From Clostridiales bacterium (lineage in GTDB: Bacteria; Bacillota; Clostridia; Christensenellales; Aristaeellaceae): a stretch of DNA of 64,000 bases. Below, one piece after another: positions 24,920 to 33,778 of the stretch. Below the pieces are notes generated by a model. That model was not told the origin of the DNA. It ran no database searches and worked only from the letters and a program-made list of their open reading frames with translations. Position 1 is the stretch's first letter; every line of letters begins with the position of its first letter. The DNA is taken from NCBI GenBank assembly GCA_015056325.1, contig SVGL01000010.1, forward strand, positions 40,463 through 104,462, written 5' to 3'. A program made the translations under genes and the position numbers.

Positions 24920-26275
24920 ATGAGCGAGAATCAGAAGCTTTCTCCTGCCAAGTTTGGTCTGCTGGGTTTCCAGCATATGTTCGCCATGTTCGGCGCAACC
25001 GTGCTGGTGCCAACCCTGACTGGACTGTCTGTTTCCTCCACGCTGCTCTTTGCTGGTCTGGGCACGCTGCTGTTCCATTTGCTGACCAAGGGCAAGGTGC
25101 CTGCTTTCCTGGGCTCCTCCTTTGCGTTCCTGGGTGGCTACTTTACTGTGAAGGCCATGCCTGAGTTTGCTGTAGAGGGTGCTCCCAATTGGATTCCTTA
25201 CGCTGGCGTTGGTGTTGCGGTGGCGGGCTTGATCTACTGTATTGTAGCGGCCTTGTTCAAGTTCTTCGGTCCGGAAAAGGTCATGCGTTATTTCCCGCCG
25301 GTGGTTACTGGCCCCATCATCATCGCCATTGGTCTGACGCTTTCCAACACCGCCATCACCAACTGTGCTGACAACTGGTGGATCGCTCTGCTGGCTCTGG
25401 CGATTGTCGTTGCCTTCAACATCTGGGGCAAGGGCATGTTCAAGATTATTCCGATCCTCCTGGGTGTGGTGGGTTCCTATGTGGTGGCTGCCATCGCTGG
25501 TCAGGTTGACTTCACGCCCGTTAAGGAGGCTGCCTGGATTGGCCTGCCTGTTGCCTGGGGCGATACGACCTTCTCCCTCTTCGGCAATGTGAATTGGTCG
25601 CTGCTTGTGTCCGTTGTGCTGACCATGGCGCCTATCTGCCTGGCCACGATGATGGAGCATGTGGGCGACATGTCCGCTATTTCCTCTACCGTTGGCAAGA
25701 ACTTTATCAAGGAGCCCGGCCTGCATCGTTCCCTGCTGGGTGATGGCCTGGCCACCGCTCTGGCAGCTCTCTTCGGCGCTCCGGCCAACACCACCTATGG
25801 CGAGAATACCGGTGTGCTGGCCCTGACCAAGGTGTACAATCCCGGCGTTGTCCGTATGGCGGCTGTGCTGGCGGTGTTCTTCTCCTTCTGCCCCAAGTTT
25901 GCCGAGCTGATCCACTGCATGCCCGTGGCTACCATCGGCGGCGTGTCTCTGATCCTCTACGGTATGATTTCTGCTGTCGGCGTGCGTAACATTGTTGAGA
26001 ATCAGGTGGACTTCTCCAAGAGCCGCAACGTGATCATCGCGGCGCTGATCATCGCCCTGACCCTGGGCATCCATTTCTCTCCCGCCATGGGTGCGGATCT
26101 GCCCTCCAGCACCGGCGGCGGTGTTGTTTTCGCCATCGGCGGTTACAGCGTCAAGCTCTCCGGCCTGGCAGTCGGTTCCCTGGTTGGCATTATCCTCAAC
26201 GCCATCCTCCCCGGCAAGGACTACAAGTTCGGCGAGAACGAGCAGGGCGATCAGGCTGTGAATTTCAAGGTCTGA
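24920..26275 (+). CDS. uraA: Uracil permease (nucleobase:cation symporter-2)
   Basis: This 451-residue membrane transporter brings uracil into the cell. About 12-14 hydrophobic segments are present. The NCS2 signature region is visible in AALFGAPANTTYGENTGVLALTKVYNPGVVRMAAVLAVF, and the N-terminal LLGFQHMFAMFGATVLVPTLTGLS is characteristic of UraA/PyrP. It lies directly after pyrR, as in many Firmicutes, which supports uracil over xanthine as the substrate. A terminator follows. Confidence 0.93.
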   Translation: MSENQKLSPAKFGLLGFQHMFAMFGATVLVPTLTGLSVSSTLLFAGLGTLLFHLLTKGKVPAFLGSSFAFLGGYFTVKAMPEFAVEGAPNWIPYAGVGVAVAGLIYCIVAALFKFFGPEKVMRYFPPVVTGPIIIAIGLTLSNTAITNCADNWWIALLALAIVVAFNIWGKGMFKIIPILLGVVGSYVVAAIAGQVDFTPVKEAAWIGLPVAWGDTTFSLFGNVNWSLLVSVVLTMAPICLATMMEHVGDMSAISSTVGKNFIKEPGLHRSLLGDGLATALAALFGAPANTTYGENTGVLALTKVYNPGVVRMAAVLAVFFSFCPKFAELIHCMPVATIGGVSLILYGMISAVGVRNIVENQVDFSKSRNVIIAALIIALTLGIHFSPAMGADLPSSTGGGVVFAIGGYSVKLSGLAVGSLVGIILNAILPGKDYKFGENEQGDQAVNFKV

Positions 26276-26293
26276 TTTAAGCATAAATCCATG

Positions 26294-26325
26294 CGGTGGA
26301 TTCCTTCGGGAGTCTGCCGTTTTTT
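26294..26325 (+). terminator. Terminator after uraA
   Basis: CGGTGGATTCC pairs with GGAGTCTGCCG around TTCG, followed by TTTTTT. Confidence 0.85.
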
Positions 26326-26326
26326 G

Positions 26327-26355
26327 TTGACAAAGCGGGAAGCAGGTGCTATCAT
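26327..26355 (+). promoter_or_regulatory. Promoter for the Zn/Cd ATPase
   Basis: TTGACA (26327-26332), a 17-base spacer and TATCAT (26350-26355). A palindromic operator begins 5 bases downstream. Confidence 0.85.
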
Positions 26356-26360
26356 AACAA

Positions 26361-26376
26361 ATGAACAACCGTTCAT
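26361..26376. promoter_or_regulatory. Probable ArsR/SmtB-type metal operator
   Basis: ATGAACAACCGTTCAT is a perfect 6-4-6 inverted repeat covering the expected transcription start. It resembles operators of metal-sensing ArsR/SmtB repressors (TGAACA...TGTTCA). No such regulator gene is in the window, so the assignment is inference. Confidence 0.65.
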
Positions 26377-26403
26377 ATGATAAACGCGAAAGGCTGTGTC
26401 GAT

Positions 26404-28437
26404 ATGAAGAACTGCGGCTGCGGACACGAACACCATGCGCACCAGCATGAACACGCCCAAGAGCATCACCACGAGCATCATCATGAGCATTGCCATGACG
26501 GCCATGACCATGGCAGCGGATGCGCCTGCGGTTGTGGCCATGACCACCATCATGACCACGGCTGTTCCTGCGGTCATGACCATGACCATAGTTGCTCCTG
26601 CGGTCATGCGCACGGGGAACATGCCGGAAAGACGCTGCTGCTGAGGGCGGTGCTTGTCGTGATGCTGCTGTTGGCAGGGCATCTTGTGCCCCTGCCCTGG
26701 CTGGGGACGGTTCTGTCTGTTGCAGCGTACCTGATCGCCGGCTACGACGTGCTGCTGACGGCGGTGCGGAACATCGCGCATGGCCGTGTATTTGACGAGA
26801 ACTTCCTGATGGCGGTGGCGTCCCTGGGTGCAATGGCGGTGGGGGAGAGCGCAGAGGGCGTGATGGTCATGCTGCTCTACCAGCTGGGCGAATACCTCCA
26901 GCACCGGGCGGTGGACAAGTCCCGGGACAACATCGCTGCACTGATGGACGTGCGCCCCGACTACGCCAATGTGCTGCGAGGCGGCGGTGACGTGCGCGTC
27001 AGCCCGGAGGACGTGCATGTGGGCGAAAACATCCTCGTCCGCCCGGGCGAGAGAATCCCCTTGGATGGCGCGATCATGCAGGGCGCCGCTGCTGTGGACA
27101 CTGCTGCCCTCACCGGCGAAAGTCTGCCCAGGGACGTCCAGCCCGGCGACAGCGTCCTCTCCGGCTGCGTAAACCTCAATGGCGTCCTGACCATCCGTGT
27201 GACGGCGGAGTACGGGCAGTCCACTGTGGCGAAAATCCTCGCCCTGGTACAGGAATCCGGCGCGCACAAGGCTCAAACCGAACGCTTCATCACCCGTTTC
27301 AGCCGCTGGTATACACCGGCAGTGTGCATCGCGGCGGTGCTGATTGCCCTCGTGCCTGGCTTTATCACCGGCGACTGGCAGGGCTGGCTGTATACCGCAC
27401 TGACCTTCCTGGTCATTTCCTGCCCCTGTGCGCTGGTGATCTCCGTGCCGCTGACCTTCTTCTCCGGTGTGGGCGGCGCGTCCAGGCAGGGTGTGCTGGT
27501 CAAGGGGGCAAACTACCTGGAGACCCTGGCTGCCCTGGACACCGTTGCCTTTGACAAGACCGGCACGCTGACCCGCGGCGTCTTCACTGTGGCGGAGATT
27601 CATCCCGTAGGCTTGTCGGAGGATGCCCTTCTCGATCTGGCTGCCCATGCGGAGATGCACAGCGCTCACCCCATTGCTCGCAGCCTGATTGAGGCTTATG
27701 GACGGTCCCTGGAAGAAAGCCGCGTCACCGATGTGAATGAGACTGCCGGTCAGGGCCTTGCTGCCCTGGTGGACGGCAGGCGTGTCCTCTGCGGCAATGG
27801 AAAGCTCATGCGGGCAAATGGTGTCGAATATGCACCGGTGGAAGCTGTCGGCACCGTTGTCCATGTGGCAGCGGAGGGCGAATATGCGGGTTATATCCTC
27901 ATCAGCGACGTGGTGAAGGACTCTACGCCTGCTGCCATCGTGGCCCTTAGGGAGACCGGCATCGCCCGAACGGTGATGCTCACCGGCGATAATGACCAGG
28001 TCGCGGCGGATGTGGCGCGTCGCCTGGCTCTGACGGATTACCGTGCGTCCCTGCTGCCGGGAGACAAGGTGCATGCCATCGAGGCCTTCCTGGGAGACGA
28101 CCACAAGGTGGCCTTCGTGGGTGACGGCGTCAACGACGCACCGGTGCTGCGCCGGGCGGATGTGGGCATTGCCATGGGCGGCCTGGGCTCCGATGCGGCC
28201 ATCGAGGCAGCGGATGTCGTCCTTATGGATGATGATCTGGGCAAGTTGGCTGTCGCCATTCGCCTGGCGAAGAAGACTGTGCGGATTGCCCGCCAAAATA
28301 TCGCCTTTGCGCTGCTGGTGAAGCTGGGCGTTATGCTTCTTGGCGTGCTGGGCATTGCCAACATGTGGCTGGCCGTCTTTGCGGACGTGGGCGTAGCGAT
28401 GCTGTGCATTGTCAATGCCCTCAGGGCCATGAAATAA
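26404..28437 (+). CDS. Zinc/cadmium/lead-exporting P-type ATPase (P1B-2)
   Basis: This is a 677-residue membrane ATPase that should export divalent soft metals. The N-terminus (about residues 4-72) is a Cys/His/Asp-rich metal-binding region with repeated HEHHHEH-, CGCGHDHHHDHG- and CSCGHDHDH-like units in place of a ferredoxin-like HMA domain. The channel motif SCPCAL has C340 and C342, the phosphorylation site DKTGTLT begins at D384, and the last helix has ADVGVAMLCIVNALRAMK with the Asp expected in ZntA/CadA types. TGES is in AALTGESLPRDV. The start is the ATG at 26404; one at 26377 abuts the operator palindrome. Adjacent operator supports metal control. Confidence 0.93.
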   Translation: MKNCGCGHEHHAHQHEHAQEHHHEHHHEHCHDGHDHGSGCACGCGHDHHHDHGCSCGHDHDHSCSCGHAHGEHAGKTLLLRAVLVVMLLLAGHLVPLPWLGTVLSVAAYLIAGYDVLLTAVRNIAHGRVFDENFLMAVASLGAMAVGESAEGVMVMLLYQLGEYLQHRAVDKSRDNIAALMDVRPDYANVLRGGGDVRVSPEDVHVGENILVRPGERIPLDGAIMQGAAAVDTAALTGESLPRDVQPGDSVLSGCVNLNGVLTIRVTAEYGQSTVAKILALVQESGAHKAQTERFITRFSRWYTPAVCIAAVLIALVPGFITGDWQGWLYTALTFLVISCPCALVISVPLTFFSGVGGASRQGVLVKGANYLETLAALDTVAFDKTGTLTRGVFTVAEIHPVGLSEDALLDLAAHAEMHSAHPIARSLIEAYGRSLEESRVTDVNETAGQGLAALVDGRRVLCGNGKLMRANGVEYAPVEAVGTVVHVAAEGEYAGYILISDVVKDSTPAAIVALRETGIARTVMLTGDNDQVAADVARRLALTDYRASLLPGDKVHAIEAFLGDDHKVAFVGDGVNDAPVLRRADVGIAMGGLGSDAAIEAADVVLMDDDLGKLAVAIRLAKKTVRIARQNIAFALLVKLGVMLLGVLGIANMWLAVFADVGVAMLCIVNALRAMK

Positions 28438-28464
28438 GCCGGAAAGATTTGCGGAGGATGAAGC

Positions 28465-29157
28465 ATGAAAAACGAATGCTTGATTTGCAAAGCGCCGCTG
28501 GAATATATGCAGGCCGACACGATGATGGAGTGCGCTATATGTCATCGCCGGGAGAGCAGCAAGACCCGATGCATTCATGGGCATTATGTGTGCAGCGAAT
28601 GCCATACCCGGGGGATGGACCAGATCTTCTCGGTATGCATGAGCGAAAAGGGAAAGAATCCCTTTGCGATCCTGGAAAAAATGATGCGCCTGCCCTTTTG
28701 CCACATGCACGGCCCGGAGCATCATGTGATGGTAGGAGCGGCGCTGCTGACAGCCTTCCGGAATGCTGGCGGCAGCATTGACCTGCAGGCTGCGCTGGCG
28801 GAAATGTACAGCCGGGGGAAGGCTGTTCCCGGCGGTGCGTGCGGATTCTGGGGCGCCTGCGGTGCCGGCATCAGCGCGGGAATGTACATGTCCATCGTGA
28901 CAAAATCAACGCCGCTGGCAACGCAGGCCTGGGGGCTGTCCAATCAGATGACCAGCCGGGCGCTGGGGAAAATCGGCGAGGTTGGTGGGCCTCGATGCTG
29001 TAAGCGCGATTCCTATCTCGCGATGCTCGCGGCGGTGGACTTTACGCTGGAAACATTGGGGATTGAGATGGAAACACAAATGGTACGTTGCACCCGTTCT
29101 GATATGAATGGCCAATGTATCCAGGCAAGATGCCCTTTTTATCCGCAGGAGCAATGA
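28465..29157 (+). CDS. DUF5714-like cysteine-rich protein
   Basis: This 230-residue protein starts with a zinc-ribbon-like block (CLICKAPL, CAICHRRE, CIHGHYVCSECHTRG). It continues with a helical domain with conserved PFCHMHGPEHHVMVGAALLTAF and GGACGFWGACGAGISAGMYMS. Cysteines cluster again near the C-terminus (CTRSDMNGQCIQARCPFY). The pattern fits the family known as DUF5714, which has no proven function; the Cys/His content suggests bound metal. It lies 27 bases after the metal ATPase and could be co-transcribed with it. AGGATGAAGC-type ribosome site. Confidence 0.75.
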   Translation: MKNECLICKAPLEYMQADTMMECAICHRRESSKTRCIHGHYVCSECHTRGMDQIFSVCMSEKGKNPFAILEKMMRLPFCHMHGPEHHVMVGAALLTAFRNAGGSIDLQAALAEMYSRGKAVPGGACGFWGACGAGISAGMYMSIVTKSTPLATQAWGLSNQMTSRALGKIGEVGGPRCCKRDSYLAMLAAVDFTLETLGIEMETQMVRCTRSDMNGQCIQARCPFYPQEQ

Positions 29158-29166
29158 GAAATAAAG

Positions 29167-29199
29167 AAAGCCTCCGACCATCATGGCCGGAGGTTTTCT
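29167..29199. terminator. Bidirectional terminator between convergent genes
   Basis: CCTCCG (29171-29176) and CGGAGG (29188-29193) are flanked by A-rich and T-rich tails, so it can end transcription from both sides. Confidence 0.85.
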
Positions 29200-30042
29200 T
29201 CATGCGTGTTTCGTACTCAGAACGTGGTACACCAGCAGCGTGCCGATGACCATCGCGCAGCCCAGGAGAGACAGGGGCGCGAGGGTTTCTCCCAGGAAGA
29301 GAAAGGTCCAGATGGGGGCCATCACCGGCTCGGACATGGTGATGAAGTTGGCCTGCAACGCGCTGGTGTGCTTGATGCCCACGGTGAAGCACAGCCATGC
29401 GCCCACGCCGCTGAGCGTCGCAAAGGCGATCAGGAAGCCCCACTGGGGCAGGGTGGTATTCAGAACGGCTTCGTTGGTAACGCAGAAAGGAACCAACAGG
29501 AAGTACATAGCGTTGCCGATGCACAGGGACTCCAGCGGATCGGCGTTCTCGCCCTTGCTGAGGAAGAACACCCCTGCGTAGAACACCGCCGACACCAGCG
29601 CGAACACATTGCCCAGCCATCCGCCGCCGCCCATATTGCCCGCGAAGGCTACCGCCACGCCCAGGAACAGGCATGCGCAGGTGATAACCTCCAGCTTCGT
29701 GGGGCGCTTTTTCAGCAACAGTACCCCGAAGAGGATGATCCACAGGGGCGATGTGTTCTGCAGCACCGTGGCGTTGGCGGCGGTGGTATATTTGTTGGCG
29801 CACATGAACAGCGTACCCTGCACGAAGTAGCAAAAGCCAGCCAGCACCTTCTGTCGGTTAAGGCGGATCTTCCTTCCACGCAGGAGAATGGCGGAGGCGG
29901 TGAAGGCGATCACGCCGCGCAGCGTTGCCAGGCAAATGCCGTTCCACGCAACGGTCTTGGTGAAGATGCCGCTGGTGGACCACATCAACGCCGCGAAGAA
30001 GAGGAACAGCGGTGCGAGCTTCTTGTTTTTCAGTTCAAGCAT
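29200..30042 (-). CDS. EamA/DMT-superfamily transporter
   Basis: This 280-residue integral membrane protein has ten hydrophobic segments in two EamA repeats; exporters of this superfamily move amino acids or metabolites. The first repeat starts KKLAPLFLFFAALMWSTSGIFTKTV and the second GWLGNVFALVSAVFYAGVFFLSKG. The ATG at 30042 (MLELKNKK) has AAAGGG about 10 bases upstream; the longer frame to 30102 lacks a site. The substrate cannot be told from sequence. Confidence 0.88.
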   Translation of the reverse strand: MLELKNKKLAPLFLFFAALMWSTSGIFTKTVAWNGICLATLRGVIAFTASAILLRGRKIRLNRQKVLAGFCYFVQGTLFMCANKYTTAANATVLQNTSPLWIILFGVLLLKKRPTKLEVITCACLFLGVAVAFAGNMGGGGWLGNVFALVSAVFYAGVFFLSKGENADPLESLCIGNAMYFLLVPFCVTNEAVLNTTLPQWGFLIAFATLSGVGAWLCFTVGIKHTSALQANFITMSEPVMAPIWTFLFLGETLAPLSLLGCAMVIGTLLVYHVLSTKHA

Positions 30043-30200
30043 GAGGATGAAGCCCTTTCGGGAAGATGGGCTGCCGGGAAGGCAGCGCATCCACCTTACC
30101 ACTTCGGGACCGCGTTGTCAATCGGGGAAATGCATTTTTCCCCTTCCATTTTGCCCCATTGTGTGGTATCATGACCCCAACTACACCCCGGAGGTGCACC

Positions 30201-31391
30201 ATGTTTGCGTCTATCCGCAAGAACTACAATCATACCATCTTCGCCAGCTATGGTGGATATATCACCCAGGCCATCGTGAACAACTTTGCGCCGCTTTTGT
30301 TCCTGACCTTCATGGCGGATTTCGACCTGACCATTGACAAGATCACCCTCATCACCACCGTGAACTTCCTTGTGCAGCTGGCGGTGGATGCCATCGCTGT
30401 CAAGGTGGTGGATAGGATTGGCTACCGCCCCTGCATCATCGCGGCCCATGTGTTTGCGGTGCTGGGCCTGGCGGGATTGGCGCTGTTCCCCATGGTGCTG
30501 CCGCCTTTCATTGGCATCATGGCGGCGGTGGTGATGTACGCCATCGGCGGCGGAATTATCGAGGTGCTCATCAGCCCCATCGTCGAGGCCTGCCCCACCG
30601 ACGCCAAGGCCTCTGCCATGAGCCTGCTGCATTCCTTCTACTGCTGGGGGCATGTGTTCCTGGTGGTGGTGAGTACTGCGTTCTTCGCCGTGTTCGGGAT
30701 GGCGAACTGGCGTATTCTGGCGTGCTTGTGGGCGCTGGTGCCCTTCCTGAATATCTTCTACTTTATGCTGGTACCTATCTACCCCATTGTGGCGGAAGGC
30801 ACGAAGCAGATGTCCCTGCGCGAGCTGCTGGGACAGAAGGTTTTCTGGCTGCTGCTGGTGATGATGGTCTGCGCCGGCGCCTCCGAGCAGGCCATGAGCC
30901 AGTGGTCCTCCGCCTTTGCGGAGAAGGCGCTGGGCGTCTCGAAGACCATCGGAGACCTGGCCGGTCCCTGTGCCTTTGCCATCTTCATGGGCACCGCCCG
31001 CGCGCTTTACGGTAAGTTTGCCGAGAAGATTCCCCTCAAGGCCTTCATGATCGGCTCCAGCGTGATGTGCATCGGCTGCTACCTGCTGGCGTCGCTGACG
31101 GGCAGCGCGCTGCTGGGCCTGGTGGGCTGCGCGGCCTGCGGCTTCTCGGTGGGCATCTTCTGGCCGGGGACGTTCTCCATCGCGCCGGGGGTGCTGCCCG
31201 GCGGCGGCACGGCCATGTACGCCCTGATGGCCCTGTGCGGTGACCTGGGCTGCTCCGGCGGACCGACAGTGGTGGGCATGGCTGCGAATGCTGCCGGCGG
31301 CGAGCTCCGCATAGGATTGCTGCTGGCGATTATCTTCCCGGTGGGGATGCTGCTCCTCACCGCAGTGCTCCGTGACAAGAAGGAGGCGTGA
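30201..31391 (+). CDS. MFS transporter
   Basis: This 396-residue major facilitator protein has about twelve transmembrane helices. The loop between helices 2 and 3 has VVDRIGYRPCIIAAHV, a recognisable form of the MFS D-R-x-G-R/Y-R motif. The N-terminus (SYGGYITQAIVNNFAPLLFLTF) and overall pattern resemble sugar or fucose-permease-like members. The start at 30201 has GGAGG 8 bases upstream. Its stop overlaps the region of the next gene's ribosome site, so the transporter and the SDR enzyme are probably one operon handling one substrate. Confidence 0.88.
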   Translation: MFASIRKNYNHTIFASYGGYITQAIVNNFAPLLFLTFMADFDLTIDKITLITTVNFLVQLAVDAIAVKVVDRIGYRPCIIAAHVFAVLGLAGLALFPMVLPPFIGIMAAVVMYAIGGGIIEVLISPIVEACPTDAKASAMSLLHSFYCWGHVFLVVVSTAFFAVFGMANWRILACLWALVPFLNIFYFMLVPIYPIVAEGTKQMSLRELLGQKVFWLLLVMMVCAGASEQAMSQWSSAFAEKALGVSKTIGDLAGPCAFAIFMGTARALYGKFAEKIPLKAFMIGSSVMCIGCYLLASLTGSALLGLVGCAACGFSVGIFWPGTFSIAPGVLPGGGTAMYALMALCGDLGCSGGPTVVGMAANAAGGELRIGLLLAIIFPVGMLLLTAVLRDKKEA

Positions 31392-31393
31392 CC

Positions 31394-32104
31394 ATGTTTG
31401 ATTTCACCGGCAAGGTGGCTGTTGTCACCGGCGGCGCAAGGGGCATCGGGCGGTGCATCCGAGAGCAGTTTGAAAAGGCCGGCGCGACGGTTTGCGTGAT
31501 TGACCTGCTGGCCAATGATTTCTTCGTGGGGGACATTGCGGACAAGGCCACCCTCGACGCCTTCGCGGAGCAGGTGATCGCCAAGTACGGCAAGGTCGAT
31601 TACCTCATCAACAACGCTGCGCCCCGCATGTGCGGCGTGACGGAGGGGACCTGGGAGGACTTCGAGTACGCTCTGCACGTCGGGGTGACCGCCCCCTTCT
31701 ACCTGGCCAAGCTCTTTGTGCCCCACTTCGCCGATGGGGCGAGCATCGTCAATATTTCCTCCTCCCGCGACCGCATGAGCCAGCCTGAAACCGAGAGCTA
31801 CTCAGCGGCCAAAGGCGGCATCTCCGCGCTGACCCATGCGCTGGCCATCACTTTGGCGGGCAAGGTGCGGGTCAACAGCATTTCCCCCGGATGGATCGAC
31901 ACCGCGGACGCTCCCTGGCATGGCCCCGACGCCACCCAGCAGCCCGTTGGACGGGTTGGAGTCCGGGCGGACATCGCCAACATGGTGTTCTACCTCTGCT
32001 CGGATATGGCGGGGTTTATCACCGGCGAAAACATCTGCATCGACGGCGGCATGACCCGTCAGATGATCTACCACGGCGAACACGGCTGGATACTGGACAA
32101 GTAA
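31394..32104 (+). CDS. Short-chain dehydrogenase/reductase
   Basis: This 236-residue NAD(P)-dependent oxidoreductase has the Rossmann motif TGGARGIG (12-19), NNAAP (73-77) and the catalytic set: serine in NISSSRD, Y136 and K140 (YSAAK). The C-terminal GENICIDGGMTRQ is typical of classical SDRs. The ATG at 31394 is 7 bases after AAGGAGG; a GTG two codons earlier overlaps the MFS stop. The substrate is probably a sugar or polyol given the MFS partner, but this is inference. Confidence 0.9.
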   Translation: MFDFTGKVAVVTGGARGIGRCIREQFEKAGATVCVIDLLANDFFVGDIADKATLDAFAEQVIAKYGKVDYLINNAAPRMCGVTEGTWEDFEYALHVGVTAPFYLAKLFVPHFADGASIVNISSSRDRMSQPETESYSAAKGGISALTHALAITLAGKVRVNSISPGWIDTADAPWHGPDATQQPVGRVGVRADIANMVFYLCSDMAGFITGENICIDGGMTRQMIYHGEHGWILDK

Positions 32105-32109
32105 CATAC

Positions 32110-32146
32110 ATGACGGCTCTCTCTGAAAAGGGGAGGGTCTTTTTAT
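32110..32146 (+). terminator. Possible terminator after the MFS-SDR pair
   Basis: GGCTCTCTC can pair, with wobble, with GGGGAGGGTC and is followed by TTTTT. Confidence 0.5.
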
Positions 32147-32230
32147 GCCAAACTTTGCACCGAAAATCGACGCTTCCCCTGCGGACAAACCGCTATCATA
32201 AAGGAACCTCAACGGGAAAGGCGGTGCCCC

Positions 32231-33010
32231 ATGCGCGTCAGCATCTGGCTGTACATCCTCTATCAGACGAGCCTGACGGGCTGCCTGCTCATGTGCATCG
32301 GGCTGAGCGCGGGGCTCAAGCGGAAGTCGCCGGTGCGCCTGACGCTGGTGTCCCTGGGGACGGCGCTGCTCTGCGCATGGATGACCTCTGCGCCGCCGAT
32401 TTTTCGCGGGATGGTGCTGCTGCTCTGCGCGGGGATGGCTCCCGTTCTGGCCTGGCCCGGCGCCCCCAAACGCATCTGGATGCGGATGATCACCACGGGG
32501 TGCTTCCTTTCCCTGGGGATGACGGGGCTGCTGCGCTTCGCGGCGCCCTTTGGCCTGCCAGCGGCGCTGATCATATTGCTGGTGTGCCTGCTGATGCGCT
32601 TCACACCTGCCGCGCTGCCCAAGCCGGAGGAAGCTCCCGCCCTGGCCACGGTGGACGTCCGTCATGGTGCGCACCACCTGACGCTGACCGCCCTTATTGA
32701 CAGCGGCAACCTCCTGCGGGATCCGGTGACGGGCCTGCCGGTGATCGTGATCAGCCGCCGGGCTGCCATGCGCCTGACCCAGCTGCCGGGAGAAGGGAAG
32801 GTGACCTATCCCTTCCGGCTCCTCACCGTGCGCACGGTGAATGGTACGGGCATGATGACCGTCTTCCACCCAGACAGCGTGTGCCTGCTCAAGGGCGGCG
32901 AATGGGTGCGTGTGGAGACGCTGCTGGGCGTCTCTCCGGAGGGATATGACGGCTTTCAGGCTCTGGTGCCCGCCAGCCTGATGACCCGCGACCTGGCCAT
33001 GACCATATAA
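32231..33010 (+). CDS. spoIIGA: Sigma-E processing peptidase SpoIIGA
   Basis: SpoIIGA is the membrane-bound aspartic protease that activates pro-sigma-E in the mother cell during sporulation. The 259-residue protein has about five hydrophobic segments in its first half and a soluble protease domain with ALIDSGNLLRDPVTGLPVIV (catalytic D157). The N-terminal half is shorter than in Bacillus. sigE follows 12 bases later, the invariant partner gene. This is direct evidence that the organism is a spore-former lineage. Confidence 0.93.
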   Translation: MRVSIWLYILYQTSLTGCLLMCIGLSAGLKRKSPVRLTLVSLGTALLCAWMTSAPPIFRGMVLLLCAGMAPVLAWPGAPKRIWMRMITTGCFLSLGMTGLLRFAAPFGLPAALIILLVCLLMRFTPAALPKPEEAPALATVDVRHGAHHLTLTALIDSGNLLRDPVTGLPVIVISRRAAMRLTQLPGEGKVTYPFRLLTVRTVNGTGMMTVFHPDSVCLLKGGEWVRVETLLGVSPEGYDGFQALVPASLMTRDLAMTI

Positions 33011-33022
33011 AGGAGGCTGTTT

Positions 33023-33733
33023 ATGCTCTTGCCTTTCCGCATACCGCCAATCACTGATATGATTGCTGCCTTCAAGCCTGCGGAGATCTTCTACATCGGG
33101 GGACCGATCCCTCTGCCTGCGCCCCTCACCCCGGAGGAGGAAAAAGCCCTGCTCAGCTGCCTCCCGGAGGAAGGCGAGCGCGTCCGTCAGACCCTCATCG
33201 AGCACAACCTGCGCCTTGTCGTCTTCATCGCCCGAAAGTTCGAGAACACCGGCGTGATGCTGGAGGACCTGATCTCCATCGGTACCATCGGTCTGATCAA
33301 GGCTGTCAACACCTTCGACCCGGCGAAGAAGATCAAGCTGGCCACCTATGCCAGCCGCTGCATCGAGAACGAGGTGCTCATGTTCCTGCGCCGTCACAGC
33401 CGCACCAAGCTGGAGGTGTCCCTCGACGAACCCCTGCGCACCGACTGGGACGGCAACGAGCTGCTGCTGTCCGATGTGCTGGGTACCGAGGCGGACATGG
33501 TCTCCCGCGGCATGGAGGAGGACGCGGAGAAGCAGATGCTCTTCAATGCTCTGCGGCGGCTGAATCCCCGCGAGCAGCAGATTATGACGCTGCGTTACGG
33601 CCTCTCCGGTCGGGGGGAAATGACCCAGAAGGAGGTTGCCGACGTGATGGGCATCAGCCAGAGCTACATCTCCCGGCTGGAAAAGCGGATTCTCCAAAGG
33701 CTGCACGGGGAGATGCTGCGCCAGTCCTCCTGA
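33023..33733 (+). CDS. sigE: Sporulation sigma factor sigma-E
   Basis: This is the mother-cell early sigma factor, made as an inactive precursor. The 236-residue protein begins with a pro-sequence-like region (about 1-28, ending near EIFYIGG), then has region 2 ([71 protein letters not shown]) and region 4 ([39 protein letters not shown]). AAAGGAGG precedes the ATG. In most relatives sigG is the next gene; here an inverted GH4 gene intervenes. Confidence 0.96.
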   Translation: MLLPFRIPPITDMIAAFKPAEIFYIGGPIPLPAPLTPEEEKALLSCLPEEGERVRQTLIEHNLRLVVFIARKFENTGVMLEDLISIGTIGLIKAVNTFDPAKKIKLATYASRCIENEVLMFLRRHSRTKLEVSLDEPLRTDWDGNELLLSDVLGTEADMVSRGMEEDAEKQMLFNALRRLNPREQQIMTLRYGLSGRGEMTQKEVADVMGISQSYISRLEKRILQRLHGEMLRQSS

Positions 33734-33742
33734 CATGAAAAG

Positions 33743-33769
33743 AGCCGCCGGTTGATGCCGACGGCTTTT
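33743..33769. terminator. Terminator between convergent sigE and the GH4 gene
   Basis: AGCCGCCGG pairs with CCGACGGCT (33743-33765) and is followed by TTTT on the plus strand. Confidence 0.7.
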
Positions 33770-33778
33770 GTAATGCGA

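Noticed and set aside
26377..26403. Upstream ATG for the metal ATPase at 26377
   Set aside because: It immediately abuts the operator palindrome and has no ribosome site; the ATG at 26404 fits better.
26251..28725. Minus-strand open frame of 824 codons over the metal ATPase
   Set aside because: It is a shadow frame; the plus-strand P-type ATPase motifs are unambiguous.
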